6,335 bases of DNA from CAWVWF01 sp963933885 (GTDB taxonomy: Bacteria > Bacteroidota > Bacteroidia > Flavobacteriales_C > GCA-002722245), in assembly GCA_963933885.1 (NCBI GenBank), contig CAWVWF010000186.1, positions 1 through 6,335 on the forward strand, given 5' to 3'. Positions within the stretch are counted from its first letter, which is position 1. Each line of letters begins with the position of its first letter. Below are positions 1-5,712 of the stretch, in pieces. The notes beneath the pieces were generated by a model. It made no database searches. It was given only the letters and a program-made list of their open reading frames with translations, and was not told the DNA's origin. The translations under genes and the position numbers were made by a program.

Positions 1-54
1 CTAAGGAGTTGCATTTATGAGTTGAATTCAGCATTTGTTAGTTTTACATTGTGA
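1..54 (+). CDS. Possible 3' end of an upstream gene overlapping recQ
   Basis: Frame 1 is open from the left edge to a TGA at 52-54 and encodes 17 residues (ending YELNSAFVSFTL). The other two plus-strand frames both hit stops within the first 25 bases. The TGA overlaps the recQ GTG start as GTGA, a 4-bp stop/start overlap common between translationally coupled genes. If real, recQ is the downstream member of an operon. The fragment is too short to assign to a family, and 51 bases without a stop in one frame can occur by chance. The minus strand also has short open stretches here (ATG at 14-12 and 34-32), so a divergent gene to the left cannot be excluded. Confidence 0.3.
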   Translation, partial: LRSCIYELNSAFVSFTL

Positions 55-2150
55 AAGAAAAGGCGCTAAAAATATTGAAATCTGTTTTTGGGTACGATGA
101 GTTTCGTCCTCAACAATGGGAAATAATCAACTCAGTTTTAAACAATAAAGACGCTTTGGTTTTAATGCCAACGGGGGGAGGGAAGTCATTGTGTTTCCAA
201 ATTCCAGCATTAATGAACGAAGGAGTTACTTTGGTTGTTTCTCCTTTGATTGCTTTAATGAAAGATCAAGTTGAAGGTTTGAAAGGTAATGGGGTTAAGG
301 CCGATTATTTTAATTCTTCACAAACTGATGAAGAGCAACAAAGAGTAATTACGGATTTAGAATCTGGTGATACAAAATTATTATATGTTTCACCAGAAAA
401 ATTAATCAGTGATTCTTTTTATCCTTTTCTTCAAACTTTAAAAATTTCTTTGGTTGCTGTTGATGAAGCGCATTGTATTTCTTCATGGGGTCATGATTTT
501 AGACCAGAATATGCACAGTTGGGAAGATTAAGAGATCGTTTTCAAGGTGTTCCGTTTATAGCTTTAACTGCAACAGCTGATAAGTTAACTAAGAAGGATA
601 TTGTAAATCAACTTCAATTAAAAGATCCAGGTGTTTATATTTCTTCCTTTGATCGTCCAAATTTGAGTTTAACAGTTTTACCAGGAAAGAAAAAGTTTGA
701 TGTAATTCTTAAGTTTGTAAACAAGCGTAAAGGTGAGTCAGGGATAATATATTGTTTAAGTAGGAAAGCGACTGAAGGGTTGGCCGCGAAATTAAAAGCA
801 CAAGGTTTTTCCGCTGCCGCGTACCATGCAGGTTTACAGAATGAAGAGCGACAGAAAACTCAGGAAGATTTTATTAATGATGAAATTAAGATAGTTTGTG
901 CAACTGTAGCCTTCGGGATGGGGATAGATAAGTCTAATGTAAGATTTGTAATTCATCATAATTTACCCAAGAACATAGAGAGTTATTACCAAGAAATAGG
1001 TAGGGCAGGTAGAGATGGTTTACCATCAGATACTGTTTTGTTTTATAGTTATGCTGATGTAATTCAGTTGAAACAGTTTGTAGAGCAAAGTGGTCAAAAA
1101 GAGTTTCAAGAAGCGAAACTGAAAAGAATGCAAGATTTTACTGAAGCAAGAATTTGTAGACGTAAAGTGCTCTTAGCTTATTTCGGAGAAGTTTTGGAAA
1201 AGAGCTGTGGGAATTGTGATGTGTGTAGAAATCCACCAAAAGTTTTTGACGGAACATTACCTGCTCAGATTGCATTGAGTGCTATTTCGAGAGTGAATCA
1301 ACAAGAACCTCAGGGGATGATTATCGAAATTGTAAAAGGAAGCAGTAGAGCTGAGGTTTATGAGAAAGGGTATCAAAATTTAAAAACCTTTGGAGTTGGA
1401 AATAAATACTCTTTTAAGGATTGGCAAAACTTTATGCTTCAGCTGCTAAGTTTAGGGTTTTATGAAGTTGCCTACGATGATCATTACAAATTGAAATTAA
1501 CCGAATTAAGTAAATCTGTTTTATTTGAAGGAAAGAAAGTTGAGTTGGTTGATTTATCTGAAGCTACTCAAAAGTTTAGTAAAGAAGCTGTAGTTAAAGA
1601 AAGCAAAGTTGGTAAACCAAGTGAAGAGCTGTTTGAGATTTTAAGACAAGTAAGAAGCAGAATTGCAAGAGAGCAAGGAAAGCCACCATATTTAATTTTT
1701 AGTGATGCAGCTTTAAAAGACATGTCTGCTAAGAAACCAGTTTCTCAACCAGAAATGTTAAATGTTAGTGGGGTTGGTGAGCATAAGTTTGATGCTTATG
1801 GAAATGCATTTATGACACCCATTATTGAATTTGTAAATAAGAATAAGAAAAAAAAAGGTGATACTTATAAAGAAACCCTGACTTATGTAAAAGAGGGAAG
1901 GAGTATTAAAGAGATTGCAGATTTAAGATCGATTTCTGAAACTACTGTACAATCTCATATTGCTCATTTGTTCAGTATTAATAAATTAACTGATGTTGAG
2001 CAGTTCGTTTCAAAGGAAAACTTAAAAAGAATAAAAGGCTATTTATCTAATAACCCAAAACCTGAAGGTTTAAAACCGGTTTTTGAAGCCTTAAATGGTG
2101 AAGTTTCTTATGGAGAAATTAGAATCGTACTTTCTTTAGATGAGGGTTAA
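51..2150 (+). CDS. recQ: ATP-dependent DNA helicase RecQ with C-terminal HTH extension
   Basis: This is a superfamily 2 3'-5' DNA helicase that unwinds recombination and stalled-fork intermediates in the cytoplasm. The 699-residue protein shows Walker A PTGGGKS at 40-46, the DEAH box at 138-141 followed by the RecQ loop CISSWGHDFRPEY, motif III TATA at 173-176, motif V with AFGMGIDK from about 287, and the arginine-finger motif QEIGRAGRDG at 314-323. The RecQ zinc site is complete: Cys369, Cys386, Cys389 and Cys392. A winged-helix RQC region (about 400-505) and an HRDC domain (about 522-595) follow. A lysine-rich linker then leads to a helicase-type helix-turn-helix tail (about 603-699), making the protein about 90 residues longer than the E. 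coli type, as is usual in Bacteroidota. The start is GTG: the next in-frame Met is residue 39, inside motif I. The family identification is secure. Confidence 0.97.
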   Translation: MKEKALKILKSVFGYDEFRPQQWEIINSVLNNKDALVLMPTGGGKSLCFQIPALMNEGVTLVVSPLIALMKDQVEGLKGNGVKADYFNSSQTDEEQQRVITDLESGDTKLLYVSPEKLISDSFYPFLQTLKISLVAVDEAHCISSWGHDFRPEYAQLGRLRDRFQGVPFIALTATADKLTKKDIVNQLQLKDPGVYISSFDRPNLSLTVLPGKKKFDVILKFVNKRKGESGIIYCLSRKATEGLAAKLKAQGFSAAAYHAGLQNEERQKTQEDFINDEIKIVCATVAFGMGIDKSNVRFVIHHNLPKNIESYYQEIGRAGRDGLPSDTVLFYSYADVIQLKQFVEQSGQKEFQEAKLKRMQDFTEARICRRKVLLAYFGEVLEKSCGNCDVCRNPPKVFDGTLPAQIALSAISRVNQQEPQGMIIEIVKGSSRAEVYEKGYQNLKTFGVGNKYSFKDWQNFMLQLLSLGFYEVAYDDHYKLKLTELSKSVLFEGKKVELVDLSEATQKFSKEAVVKESKVGKPSEELFEILRQVRSRIAREQGKPPYLIFSDAALKDMSAKKPVSQPEMLNVSGVGEHKFDAYGNAFMTPIIEFVNKNKKKKGDTYKETLTYVKEGRSIKEIADLRSISETTVQSHIAHLFSINKLTDVEQFVSKENLKRIKGYLSNNPKPEGLKPVFEALNGEVSYGEIRIVLSLDEG

Positions 2151-2153
2151 GGT

Positions 2154-2831
2154 CTAGAATTCAAATAGAATTTTATGTATATTCATTACTTTGTTAGTTC
2201 CAATTGTATCTCCATTTAATTGAAGCCAAGTCCTTTTTTCAGGAAACTGTAAGTTGTTGTATTCTTGTAACCCCTCAAGGTGAATGATCTCACCTTTTCC
2301 AGATTCATCGTTTTTAAGAAATTTGAATGCTCTCAATTGAAAATCTTCTTGATCGATGTAGTATGTGAAGTTTTCCGCTTCGTAATTTACATACACAGCG
2401 TAGCATGGGTAGTTGTTAATCGTGTCCAAATTCCATTTTGATAGAGGTTTAATATTTGGGTCTTTTAATTTCATAGGAAGTCCCCAGGTGTAAGTGTAGA
2501 AGTTCTTAGTCCATGAATAGCCTTGACAATTTCCTTTTTCTGAAATTAGATTACAGCTGTCTGATAAATATTGAATCTCTACTTCCCTATCTATGTTTTT
2601 ATATGTAAAGTTATTGTTTGGAACATCGATAGTGATTTTCATTTCCTCAGGGATGCTATCATTAAATGAGAAACTACTTTCAAAATAAAAAGTAGCGTCG
2701 AAATTATTCCATTCATTTTGTGGATCGTGAAATTCAATAGACTTATTAATGATTTGAACTGCTGTCTCTGGTTTGTTATTACAGCTTGAGAGTACTGCTA
2801 CAAGAAAGATAAATAAGCCTAAATGTTTCAT
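2154..2831 (-). CDS. DUF6503-like lipoprotein
   Basis: This encodes a 225-residue exported protein of unknown function. The N-terminus is a lipoprotein signal peptide: Lys2, a hydrophobic stretch at about 4-14, and lipobox L-S-S-C with the lipidated cysteine at 17. The mature part begins AVQIINKSIEFHDPQNEW (24-41). This resembles the opening A-x-x-[IL]-[IL]-x-K-[AS]-I-x-[YF]-H-D-P-x-x-x-W of Bacteroidota proteins I know as DUF6503. Later segments, YYIDQEDFQLRAFKF (157-171) and the LEGLQEYNNLQFPEKRTW stretch near 185-202, recall the paired-strand repeats of LolA/LolB-like beta-sheet lipoproteins, so lipid or ligand binding is possible but unproven. The gene stands alone, convergent with recQ and 3 bp from its stop. 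The family assignment comes from remembered motifs, not a search. Confidence 0.85.
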   Translation of the reverse strand: MKHLGLFIFLVAVLSSCNNKPETAVQIINKSIEFHDPQNEWNNFDATFYFESSFSFNDSIPEEMKITIDVPNNNFTYKNIDREVEIQYLSDSCNLISEKGNCQGYSWTKNFYTYTWGLPMKLKDPNIKPLSKWNLDTINNYPCYAVYVNYEAENFTYYIDQEDFQLRAFKFLKNDESGKGEIIHLEGLQEYNNLQFPEKRTWLQLNGDTIGTNKVMNIHKILFEF

Positions 2832-2860
2832 GATTGAAAAAAAGTGATGAAATTTTTATG

Positions 2861-2868
2861 GAAAAGTA
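2861..2868 (-). promoter_or_regulatory. Possible -7 element for the DUF6503-like gene
   Basis: The minus strand reads TACTTTTC, one mismatch from the Bacteroidota -7 consensus TAnnTTTG, and ends 29 bases before the ATG at 2831. I found no convincing TTTG/TTG -33 element at 17-23 bases upstream, so this is a weak call supported mainly by its position. Confidence 0.25.
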
Positions 2869-2893
2869 ACGTTAAATTCCCTATAAAGTAGTC

Positions 2894-2906
2894 GTGTAAA
2901 TTACAC
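2894..2906. repeat. 13-bp palindrome GTGTAA-A-TTACAC, possible operator
   Basis: A perfect 6-bp inverted repeat around a central A lies in the 105-bp gap between the DUF6503-like gene and the small lipoprotein gene. It sits directly upstream of a -7-like TAGTTTTA on the plus strand (2908-2915), a typical operator position. The arms are too short and AT-rich for a terminator. No regulator gene is visible in the window, and a chance palindrome of this size is quite possible. Confidence 0.3.
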
Positions 2907-2936
2907 CTAGTTTTAATCCCCCTAAAACATCTAATT

Positions 2937-3059
2937 ATGAAAAAGGTATTTATTTTTTCCGCAATGATTTGTATCGGTTTATCTTTTGTAAGTTGTTCAA
3001 GTACATCTCCAAAGGCATCTAAAGGTAAAACAAGTTGTGGAGCTTATGGGAATCCTTAA
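2937..3059 (+). CDS. Small (40-residue) predicted lipoprotein
   Basis: ATG at 2937 opens 40 codons ending in TAA at 3057-3059. The peptide has the complete anatomy of a lipoprotein: Lys2-Lys3, a hydrophobic core FIFSAMICIGLSF (5-17), and lipobox F-V-S-C with Cys20 as the lipidated residue. The mature part is only 21 residues, SSTSPKASKGKTSCGAYGNP after the cysteine, with a second Cys at 34 and a Gly/Tyr-containing end. Very small lipoproteins ending in a Cys-x-Ala-Tyr type tail are, as far as I recall, common in Flavobacteriia and have no known function. The start is preceded by A-rich sequence and a possible -7 element TAGTTTTA at 2908-2915. The stop overlaps that of the convergent aminotransferase gene. 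A signal peptide and lipobox arising by chance in a 40-codon frame is unlikely, so I consider this a real gene. Confidence 0.75.
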   Translation: MKKVFIFSAMICIGLSFVSCSSTSPKASKGKTSCGAYGNP

Positions 3060-4255
3060 TTGGTTCTTCCCGGGTAAACTTTTAAAGCTTCAGCTAAACA
3101 AGTTATTGCTTTCTTTAATTTATGTTCTCCGATTACGTATGCGATTCTAACCTCTTGCTTTCCCATTTTAGGAGAGAAGTAGAATCCACTACCAGGTGAA
3201 AGCATGATCGTTTCACCTTTGTGTTCGAAATCAGTAAGTAACCATTTGCAAAACTTCTCATCGTTATCAATAGGAAGTTTTACCATTGTGTAAAACGCAC
3301 CAGATGGATGAGAATATTCAATATCTTCTATTTTTGAAAGTTCTTGAATAAGAATGTTTTTCCTTTTTTCGTATTCTGACTTTACTTCTTCGTAATATGA
3401 TTCGGGAGCTTTCAAAGCAGCTTCAACAACAATTTGACCTAGTGCTGGAGGACTTAATCTAGCTTGAGCGAACTTTAATGCTGTTTGCATTACCTTTTTG
3501 TTTCTTGAGATGATAGCGCCAATTCTAACACCACACATGCTGTATCGTTTTGAAGAAGAGTCTAGTAGGATAGATTTGTCGTCCATTCCTTTTAATCCCA
3601 TAACTGAAGTAGCATAATCTCCACCGTAATAAAATTCTCTATAAACTTCATCAGAAATTAAAAACAGATCATATTTTCTACAAATCTCTTTTAATAATCT
3701 TAATTCTTGTAATGAGTAAGTATATCCAGTTGGATTATTAGGACTACAAATTAATATAGCTTTAGTTCTAGGCCCTATTAGTTTTTCAAATTCACTAATT
3801 GGAGGTAACGCGAAGTTGTTCTTCATTGAAGAAGTAACTGGCTTTATAACGATATCAGCTGCACCTGCAAAACTAGAGTAGTTGGCATAAAATGGTTCAG
3901 GAACAATTACTTCGTCCCAAGGATTTAAACAACTTAATAAAGCAATCATTAATGCCTCACTTGCACCAGCAGTAATAATTATATCTTCTGGCTTTAAGTT
4001 TATTTTGTACTTTTTGTAGTAGTCAACAAAACCTTGTCTTAAAGATAATTCACCTTCACTGTCACTATATTCAACAACATCAAAATTTGTGTTCTTTAAA
4101 GTGTCAATAGCCCATTCTGGAGTCTTAATGTCAGGTTGCCCAATATTTAAGTGATAAACGTGGGTTCCTTGACTTTTAGCTTTAATAGCAAATGGTGTCA
4201 ACTTTCTTATTGGAGAAAGTGGCATTTTATGTCCTCTATCAGAAATCTTAGCCAT
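3056..4255 (-). CDS. Class I PLP-dependent aminotransferase (AspC-like)
   Basis: This encodes a cytoplasmic fold-type I aminotransferase of 399 residues that moves an amino group between an amino acid and a 2-oxo acid using pyridoxal phosphate. Visible landmarks are the substrate-side NIGQPDIKTP (37-46), TAGASEAL (95-102) for phosphate binding, SPNNPTG (171-177) with Asn174, SDEVY (201-205) with Asp202 and Tyr205 contacting the cofactor, the Schiff-base Lys236 in DSSSKRYSMCGVRIG (232-246), and the carboxylate-binding Arg370 in EVRIAY. The full length and intact motifs fit the aspartate aminotransferase subgroup. The exact substrate (aspartate, aromatic or another amino acid) cannot be read from the sequence, so no gene symbol is given. 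The gene has its own upstream promoter region and is separated from the DUF1573 gene by a terminator. Its stop codon overlaps that of the convergent small lipoprotein gene. Confidence 0.95.
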   Translation of the reverse strand: MAKISDRGHKMPLSPIRKLTPFAIKAKSQGTHVYHLNIGQPDIKTPEWAIDTLKNTNFDVVEYSDSEGELSLRQGFVDYYKKYKINLKPEDIIITAGASEALMIALLSCLNPWDEVIVPEPFYANYSSFAGAADIVIKPVTSSMKNNFALPPISEFEKLIGPRTKAILICSPNNPTGYTYSLQELRLLKEICRKYDLFLISDEVYREFYYGGDYATSVMGLKGMDDKSILLDSSSKRYSMCGVRIGAIISRNKKVMQTALKFAQARLSPPALGQIVVEAALKAPESYYEEVKSEYEKRKNILIQELSKIEDIEYSHPSGAFYTMVKLPIDNDEKFCKWLLTDFEHKGETIMLSPGSGFYFSPKMGKQEVRIAYVIGEHKLKKAITCLAEALKVYPGRTN

Positions 4256-4289
4256 AACGTTAAAGTTTTAGTTACCCCACTTGGGAATA

Positions 4290-4328
4290 CAAAAGTAATA
4301 AAAGTATTGCGCTAAGAGAGTAGAACAA
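4290..4328 (-). promoter_or_regulatory. Promoter region of the aminotransferase gene
   Basis: On the minus strand, TTG (4328-4326), a 19-base spacer and TACTTTTA (4306-4299) match the Bacteroidota TTG/TTTG-N19-TAnnTTTG layout with one mismatch in the last base. A second, perfect -7 element TACTTTTG lies 9 bases further on (4297-4290) but has no -33 element at the usual distance. The start codon at 4255 is 34 to 43 bases downstream, giving a leader of roughly 25-40 nt. Confidence 0.5.
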
Positions 4329-4360
4329 TTAAAAGATATGAAGACTTAATGTGTGGACAT

Positions 4361-4394
4361 AAAAAAAGCCAACCATTTTTAATGGTTGGCTTTT
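4361..4394 (-). terminator. Rho-independent terminator after the DUF1573 gene
   Basis: A perfect 14-bp inverted repeat (4364-4377 with 4381-4394, core GCCAACC/GGTTGGC) has a 3-base loop. On the minus strand it is followed by seven Ts (4367-4361, partly in the stem). It begins 19 bases after the stop of the DUF1573 gene and separates that unit from the aminotransferase promoter. The stem is symmetric, but the plus strand has no gene ending here. Confidence 0.93.
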
Positions 4395-4413
4395 AATAAA
4401 CAAGTGTTGTGAA

Positions 4414-4893
4414 TTACTTTGAAGTAGGTCCTCCTGTGTTAGCTGGCATTGCTGGTTCAGACTTAACATCTAATATTTTACCTTTTACTTTTAAGTAAAT
4501 TGTACCATTAACAGCGTTAGACTTTACAGTAACAGTTTTGTTAATGTTTCCAACTCTTTTAGTATCGTATCTTACTTTTAAATCTCCTTTTTCTCCTGGC
4601 ATGATTGGAGTAGTAGGACATTGTGGAACTGTGCATCCACAAGAACCTTTACAGTTTGTGATATGTAATGGCTTTTTTCCTGTATTTGTAAACTGAACAG
4701 TTCTAAAAGGATCATCACCTTTATTGATTGTTCCAAAATCAACTACTAGAGTATCAAAAGAAATAGTTGGTCCATTAGGGTCAACTTCTTCTACTGCTGG
4801 TGTAGCTGTAGCTGCTGGAGTTACTTTTTGAGCTTGTGCGTTAATCGTAGTTCCTAAAAATGCGATAGAAAGTGCAAATAATAATTTTTTCAT
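4414..4893 (-). CDS. Secreted DUF1573-domain protein
   Basis: This 159-residue exported protein has unknown molecular function. A Sec signal peptide (KK at 2-3, hydrophobic 4-14, likely cleavage after AQA near 20-22) is followed by an Ala/Thr/Pro-rich linker (about 24-40) and one DUF1573 domain (about 43-140). Domain hallmarks are VDFGTINKGD (51-60), the NTGKKPLHI segment (70-78), SCGCTVP (84-90), PGEKGDLKVRYDT (99-111) and a final KVKGK strand set. The fold is an immunoglobulin-like beta sandwich related to ASH/MSP-type domains. Four cysteines (81, 85, 87, 92) cluster in one loop; the CGC part is family-typical and could form disulfides or bind metal. There is no lipobox and no C-terminal sorting domain, so it is probably a soluble periplasmic protein. 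It is downstream of the thioredoxin lipoprotein gene with a 79-bp gap and no terminator between, suggesting possible co-transcription. Confidence 0.92.
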   Translation of the reverse strand: MKKLLFALSIAFLGTTINAQAQKVTPAATATPAVEEVDPNGPTISFDTLVVDFGTINKGDDPFRTVQFTNTGKKPLHITNCKGSCGCTVPQCPTTPIMPGEKGDLKVRYDTKRVGNINKTVTVKSNAVNGTIYLKVKGKILDVKSEPAMPANTGGPTSK

Positions 4894-4930
4894 AGTGATT
4901 ATGTTTTTTTGAGTTTATACAATCTTTACA

Positions 4931-4938
4931 CAAATCTA
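4931..4938 (-). promoter_or_regulatory. Possible internal -7 element for the DUF1573 gene
   Basis: The minus strand reads TAGATTTG, a perfect TAnnTTTG match 37 bases before the DUF1573 start codon, in the 79-bp gap after the thioredoxin gene. No TTTG/TTG was found at 17-23 bases upstream; the nearest TTG is only 13 bases away. The gene may have its own start site in addition to read-through from the thioredoxin gene. Confidence 0.35.
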
Positions 4939-4972
4939 TAAAAAACCATTCCAATTTCTTGTTAATGACTTG

Positions 4973-5503
4973 TTAAAATTGATTTTGGTACTGTAAGAAT
5001 GTTTTTTCTTTGTAAATATTATCTCCAAAAAACTTTGTGTTAATTAAGAATTCTTCTGATTGGTAGTATCCAGGAATAGCAGAGATTCTTTTGAAATTTT
5101 CATCAAAGTACGCTATTGTAGGATAAGATAAACGACCATTGTTTGAACCTATCTCCATCGCTAGTTGATGTGTTCTACTAGGGTTGTTGTATGTTTTACT
5201 TAAAAACTCTATCGGTTCTTTAGTTTCGGCATTAAATTTAACAGCGTAAAAATGCTTGTTGATATATGCTACAACTGCAGGGTCTTTAAAAGTGTACTTA
5301 GCCATTTTTTTACATGGTCCGCACCAAGTAGCGTAAACATCTATCATTACTTTTTTAGGAGAAGTTCTCATTAAGTCTTGAGCTTCTTTAATTGTTACCC
5401 AATTAATAGAAGCTTCTGGCTCATTAGGTTTAGTAGCTTGGTCTTTTGACTTACACCCTAGAAGTAATGTTATGGAAAGTAGTACAGTTAAAATTCTCAT
5501 CAT
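4973..5503 (-). CDS. Thioredoxin-fold lipoprotein
   Basis: This is a membrane-anchored thiol-disulfide oxidoreductase acting outside the cytoplasm, 176 residues long. The signal peptide ends in lipobox L-L-G-C with lipidated Cys17, followed by a short polar linker (18-35). The thioredoxin domain shows ATWCGPCKKM (58-67) with catalytic Cys61 and Cys64, a TFKDPAVVAYINKHF helix region (71-85), VKFNAE (88-93), and the cis-proline at 128 in SYPTIAYFD. The layout resembles DsbD C-terminal-domain and Thioredoxin_7 proteins, which usually pass electrons to or from periplasmic substrates. Whether it reduces or oxidises cannot be told from the sequence. Two adjacent ATGs (5503 and 5500) could start translation; the product differs by one residue. 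It is the first gene of a probable unit with the DUF1573 gene, whose cysteine cluster makes it a candidate substrate (inference). Confidence 0.93.
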   Translation of the reverse strand: MMRILTVLLSITLLLGCKSKDQATKPNEPEASINWVTIKEAQDLMRTSPKKVMIDVYATWCGPCKKMAKYTFKDPAVVAYINKHFYAVKFNAETKEPIEFLSKTYNNPSRTHQLAMEIGSNNGRLSYPTIAYFDENFKRISAIPGYYQSEEFLINTKFFGDNIYKEKTFLQYQNQF

Positions 5504-5507
5504 AAAA

Positions 5508-5515
5508 CAAAAGTA
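5508..5515 (-). promoter_or_regulatory. Possible -7 element for the thioredoxin lipoprotein gene
   Basis: The minus strand reads TACTTTTG, a perfect TAnnTTTG match only 4 bases from the first ATG. If used, transcription would start at or within a few bases of the start codons, giving a leaderless or nearly leaderless mRNA. No -33 TTTG/TTG is present at the normal spacing, so the element may be coincidental. Confidence 0.3.
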
Positions 5516-5551
5516 TGGAATTGAAATGAAAAAGTTTGTCTGATGGAAAAC

Positions 5552-5578
5552 AAAAAAGCCCAGTAAAAACTGGGCTTT
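5552..5578 (-). terminator. Rho-independent terminator after tRNA-Lys
   Basis: A perfect 10-bp stem (5555-5564 with 5569-5578, core AGCCCAGT/ACTGGGCT) has an AAAA loop. On the minus strand it ends in six Ts (5557-5552). It begins 12 bases beyond the 3' end of the tRNA gene and so ends the tRNA transcript before the thioredoxin gene. Confidence 0.92.
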
Positions 5579-5589
5579 AAAATCGCTTG

Positions 5590-5662
5590 TGATCTGTCAG
5601 GGGCTCGAACCCTGGACCCTCTCCTTAAAAGGGAGATGCTCTACCAACTGAGCTAACAGATC
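5590..5662 (-). tRNA. tRNA-Lys (anticodon UUU)
   Basis: The minus strand folds into a complete 73-nt cloverleaf. The acceptor is GATCTGT/ACAGATC (7 bp), the D stem GCTC/GAGC with an AGTTGGTA loop, the anticodon stem TCTCC/GGAGA with loop CTTTTAA (anticodon TTT), the variable loop GGGTC, and the T arm CAGGG-TTCGAGC-CCCTG, followed by discriminator A. All stems pair perfectly. UUU reads AAA and AAG, so this is lysine. The 3' CCA is not encoded (the next genomic bases are CAA), so it must be added by the nucleotidyltransferase. The gene is monocistronic, with a strong promoter upstream and a terminator just downstream. Confidence 0.98.
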
Positions 5663-5681
5663 TTCTTTTCAAAAGCGAGTG

Positions 5682-5712
5682 CAAATATACATTGCTTATT
5701 TTGTTTGACAAA
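5682..5712 (-). promoter_or_regulatory. Promoter of tRNA-Lys (TTTG-N19-TATATTTG)
   Basis: On the minus strand a -33 TTTG (5712-5709), exactly 19 spacer bases and a -7 TATATTTG (5689-5682) match the Bacteroidota primary sigma consensus without mismatch. The expected transcription start is around 5675-5678, giving a 5' leader of about 13-16 nt before the mature tRNA at 5662. Runs of eight and nine As lie upstream on the same strand (5724-5731 and 5736-5744) and may act as an UP-like activating element. Confidence 0.8.

Noticed and set aside
3..25. AAGGAG (3-8) followed by ATG at 17-19, resembling a Shine-Dalgarno site and a start codon
   Set aside because: The frame is ATG AGT TGA and stops after two codons. 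Shine-Dalgarno sites are rarely used in this phylum.
2158..2172. Short inverted repeat AATTC/GAATT just after the recQ stop, as a possible bidirectional terminator
   Set aside because: Only five AT-rich pairs with a 5-base loop inside the convergent gene's coding end, and no proper T-run on either strand.
4361..4394. The perfect inverted repeat as a mobile-element end or an attachment site
   Set aside because: Single copy in the window, placed right after a stop codon with a T-tail on the minus strand; it is an ordinary intrinsic terminator.
5590..5662. tRNA-Lys as an integration site for a mobile element
   Set aside because: No duplicated tRNA 3' end and no integrase or phage genes are visible. 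The flanks are a normal terminator and a normal promoter.
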